A DNA stretch of 6,148 nt from Candidatus Melainabacteria bacterium (GTDB lineage Bacteria > Cyanobacteriota > Vampirovibrionia > Obscuribacterales > Obscuribacteraceae), in assembly GCA_014380105.1 (NCBI GenBank), contig JACMKL010000184.1:1-6148 (forward strand), read 5' to 3'. The position numbers were made by a program, and so were the translations under genes. Of this stretch, positions 5,392 to 6,148 are shown piece after piece. The stretch's first letter is position 1, and each line of letters begins with the position of its first letter. The notes under the pieces are model-generated. The model saw only the letters and a list, made by a program, of their open reading frames with translations. It was not told the origin of the DNA and searched no databases.

Positions 5392-5439
5392 GCATGGCGG
5401 CGAACTAAAATCGGAAACGATTTAAACTTGTCGCCATGC
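5392..5439 (+). terminator. 48-base hairpin with GAAA loop between the acyltransferase and glycosidase genes
   Basis: An outer stem pairs 5392-5403 with 5428-5439: eight perfect pairs, GCATGGCG with CGCCATGC, then G-U, C-G, G-U and A-T. Four-base internal loops follow. The inner stem AAATCG/CGATTT (5408-5413 with 5418-5423) is closed by a GAAA tetraloop, a stable GNRA type. The whole is symmetric about 5415.5, starting ten bases after the stop codon. CTTTCTTC follows, a broken U-tract, so it may be an imperfect intrinsic terminator or attenuator. The following gene starts only 33 bases later, leaving little room for a promoter after it. Alternatively the inner palindrome could be a repressor operator for the glycosidase gene. 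Confidence 0.5.
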
Positions 5440-5472
5440 CTTTCTTCAAAAGTCTCGAAAAGGACAATTACC

Positions 5473-6148
5473 ATGAAGACTATCAAAAAGCTCGGAACTT
5501 CCGGCGCTCTTGGAGAGACGTCGGACGACGCCCATGGTTACCCCAGACCTCAGATGACTCGCCAGGAATGGCAGTCGCTCAACGGTCCGTGGCAATTCTC
5601 AATCGATCATCAGTCCACCTGGACGCGCGCGAAAGACGTGCCGTTCGACCGCCAGATTATCGTGCCGTTTGCGCCAGAAACCCCGGCCAGCGGTATCGGC
5701 GACACCGGACTCTATCGCACGGTCTGGTACCGCCGGCAGTTCAAGTCTCCACGGCTGAAGACTGGCGAGCGACTGGTGATCAACTTCGATGCAGTCGATT
5801 ACACTGCCAAGGTGTGGATCAACGGCAACCTGGCGGGTGAGCACGAAGGCGGCTACTCGCCGTTTTCAATCGACGCCACCGATTACCTGAAGCGCGGCAA
5901 CGTCGCCCAGGAAATTGTGGTGCGCGCCGATGACGATCCGTTTGACCTCTGCAAGCCTCGTGGCAAGCAGGACTGGCAGCTGGAGGCACACTCCATCTGG
6001 TATCCTCGCACTACGGGAATCTGGCAGACCGTTTGGATGGAAAAACTCTCCGCAGCGCACATCACTGCGCTTGCCTGGACGTCTTCCGTCGAGCGTTTTG
6101 AAATTGGCTTGACCGCCGGTCTCTCTGCTGGCACCAAGGCAGGAACAC
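5473..6148 (+). CDS. Glycoside hydrolase family 2 protein, N-terminal part (runs off the right edge)
   Basis: The frame stays open from ATG 5473 to the window end, giving 225 residues. GH2 enzymes (beta-galactosidase, beta-glucuronidase, beta-mannosidase and relatives) remove sugars from the non-reducing end of glycosides. What is present is the jelly-roll sugar-binding domain: EWQSLNGPWQF (32-42), IVPFAPE (63-69), GLYRTVWYRR (79-88), the hallmark DYTAKVWINGNLAGEHEGGY (109-128) with SPFSIDAT after it, and KPRGKQDW (161-168) then WYPRTTGIWQTVWME (176-190). A following immunoglobulin-like domain begins near 195. The catalytic barrel with its two glutamates is beyond the edge, so activity and sugar specificity cannot be judged. 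No signal peptide is seen, so it is probably cytoplasmic. AGGA (5461-5464) lies eight bases before the ATG. It follows the acyltransferase gene in the same direction but behind a strong hairpin, so it may be a separately controlled gene. Confidence 0.92.
   Translation, partial: MKTIKKLGTSGALGETSDDAHGYPRPQMTRQEWQSLNGPWQFSIDHQSTWTRAKDVPFDRQIIVPFAPETPASGIGDTGLYRTVWYRRQFKSPRLKTGERLVINFDAVDYTAKVWINGNLAGEHEGGYSPFSIDATDYLKRGNVAQEIVVRADDDPFDLCKPRGKQDWQLEAHSIWYPRTTGIWQTVWMEKLSAAHITALAWTSSVERFEIGLTAGLSAGTKAGT

Noticed and set aside
5436..5840. A 134-codon plus-strand frame at the glycosidase start
   Set aside because: The frame beginning at ATG 5473 has a ribosome site and clear GH2 motifs through to the window end; this one is arginine-rich out-of-frame reading.
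1..6148. CRISPR arrays, tRNA or rRNA genes, insertion sequences, phage genes
   Set aside because: No regularly spaced repeats, cloverleaf-like sequences, rRNA signatures, transposase motifs or terminal inverted repeats with target duplications were found.

Overview
This is bacterial DNA of moderate GC content. Most genes have a Shine-Dalgarno sequence 6-9 bases before the start, and one uses a TTG start. The organism cannot be fixed from the sequence. A receiver domain whose phospho-acceptor motif reads FDWEL, rather than the usual LDLxLP, and the overall gene style remind me of the non-photosynthetic relatives of Cyanobacteria (Vampirovibrionia/Obscuribacter-like). That is a weak, memory-based guess.

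Layout. Positions 1-181 hold the first 60 codons of a response regulator on the minus strand. A gene-free stretch of about 630 bases (182-809) separates it from plus-strand genes. That stretch holds short direct repeats, a GC-rich purine/pyrimidine tract and, close to the next gene, a striking 54-base imperfect palindrome (664-717). Next come an MgtC/SapB-family membrane protein (810-1550), an N-terminally anchored single-HKD phospholipase D-like protein (1687-2301), a 73-residue basic SH3-like protein of unknown role (2341-2562), a diacylglycerol-kinase-family lipid kinase (2582-3493) and two tandem PlsC-type acyltransferases (3586-4514 and 4551-5381). The window ends inside a family 2 glycoside hydrolase (5473 to edge). 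That gene is open to the window end and is preceded by a 48-base hairpin with a GAAA loop.

How the genes fit together. From about 1687 to 5381 all genes are co-directional with gaps of 19-92 bases, which suggests one transcription unit. Three products act on phosphatidic acid by family knowledge: the lipid kinase can make it from diacylglycerol, and the acyltransferases can make it from lysophosphatidate. The PLD-like enzyme belongs to a superfamily that cleaves phosphodiesters in lipids or nucleic acids. I read this as a membrane-lipid remodelling cassette, by inference. MgtC-like proteins are membrane-embedded and linked to Mg2+ limitation; its place in the same unit is uncertain because of a 136-base gap.

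The most notable observation is that the first acyltransferase is split by a single-base frameshift near 3703-3710, inside a GAAGGC-type tandem repeat. Restoring one G gives a 309-residue protein that lines up along its N-terminus with its downstream paralogue. The two long symmetric hairpins, one before the MgtC-like gene and one before the glycosidase gene, are the best candidates for undescribed regulatory elements.
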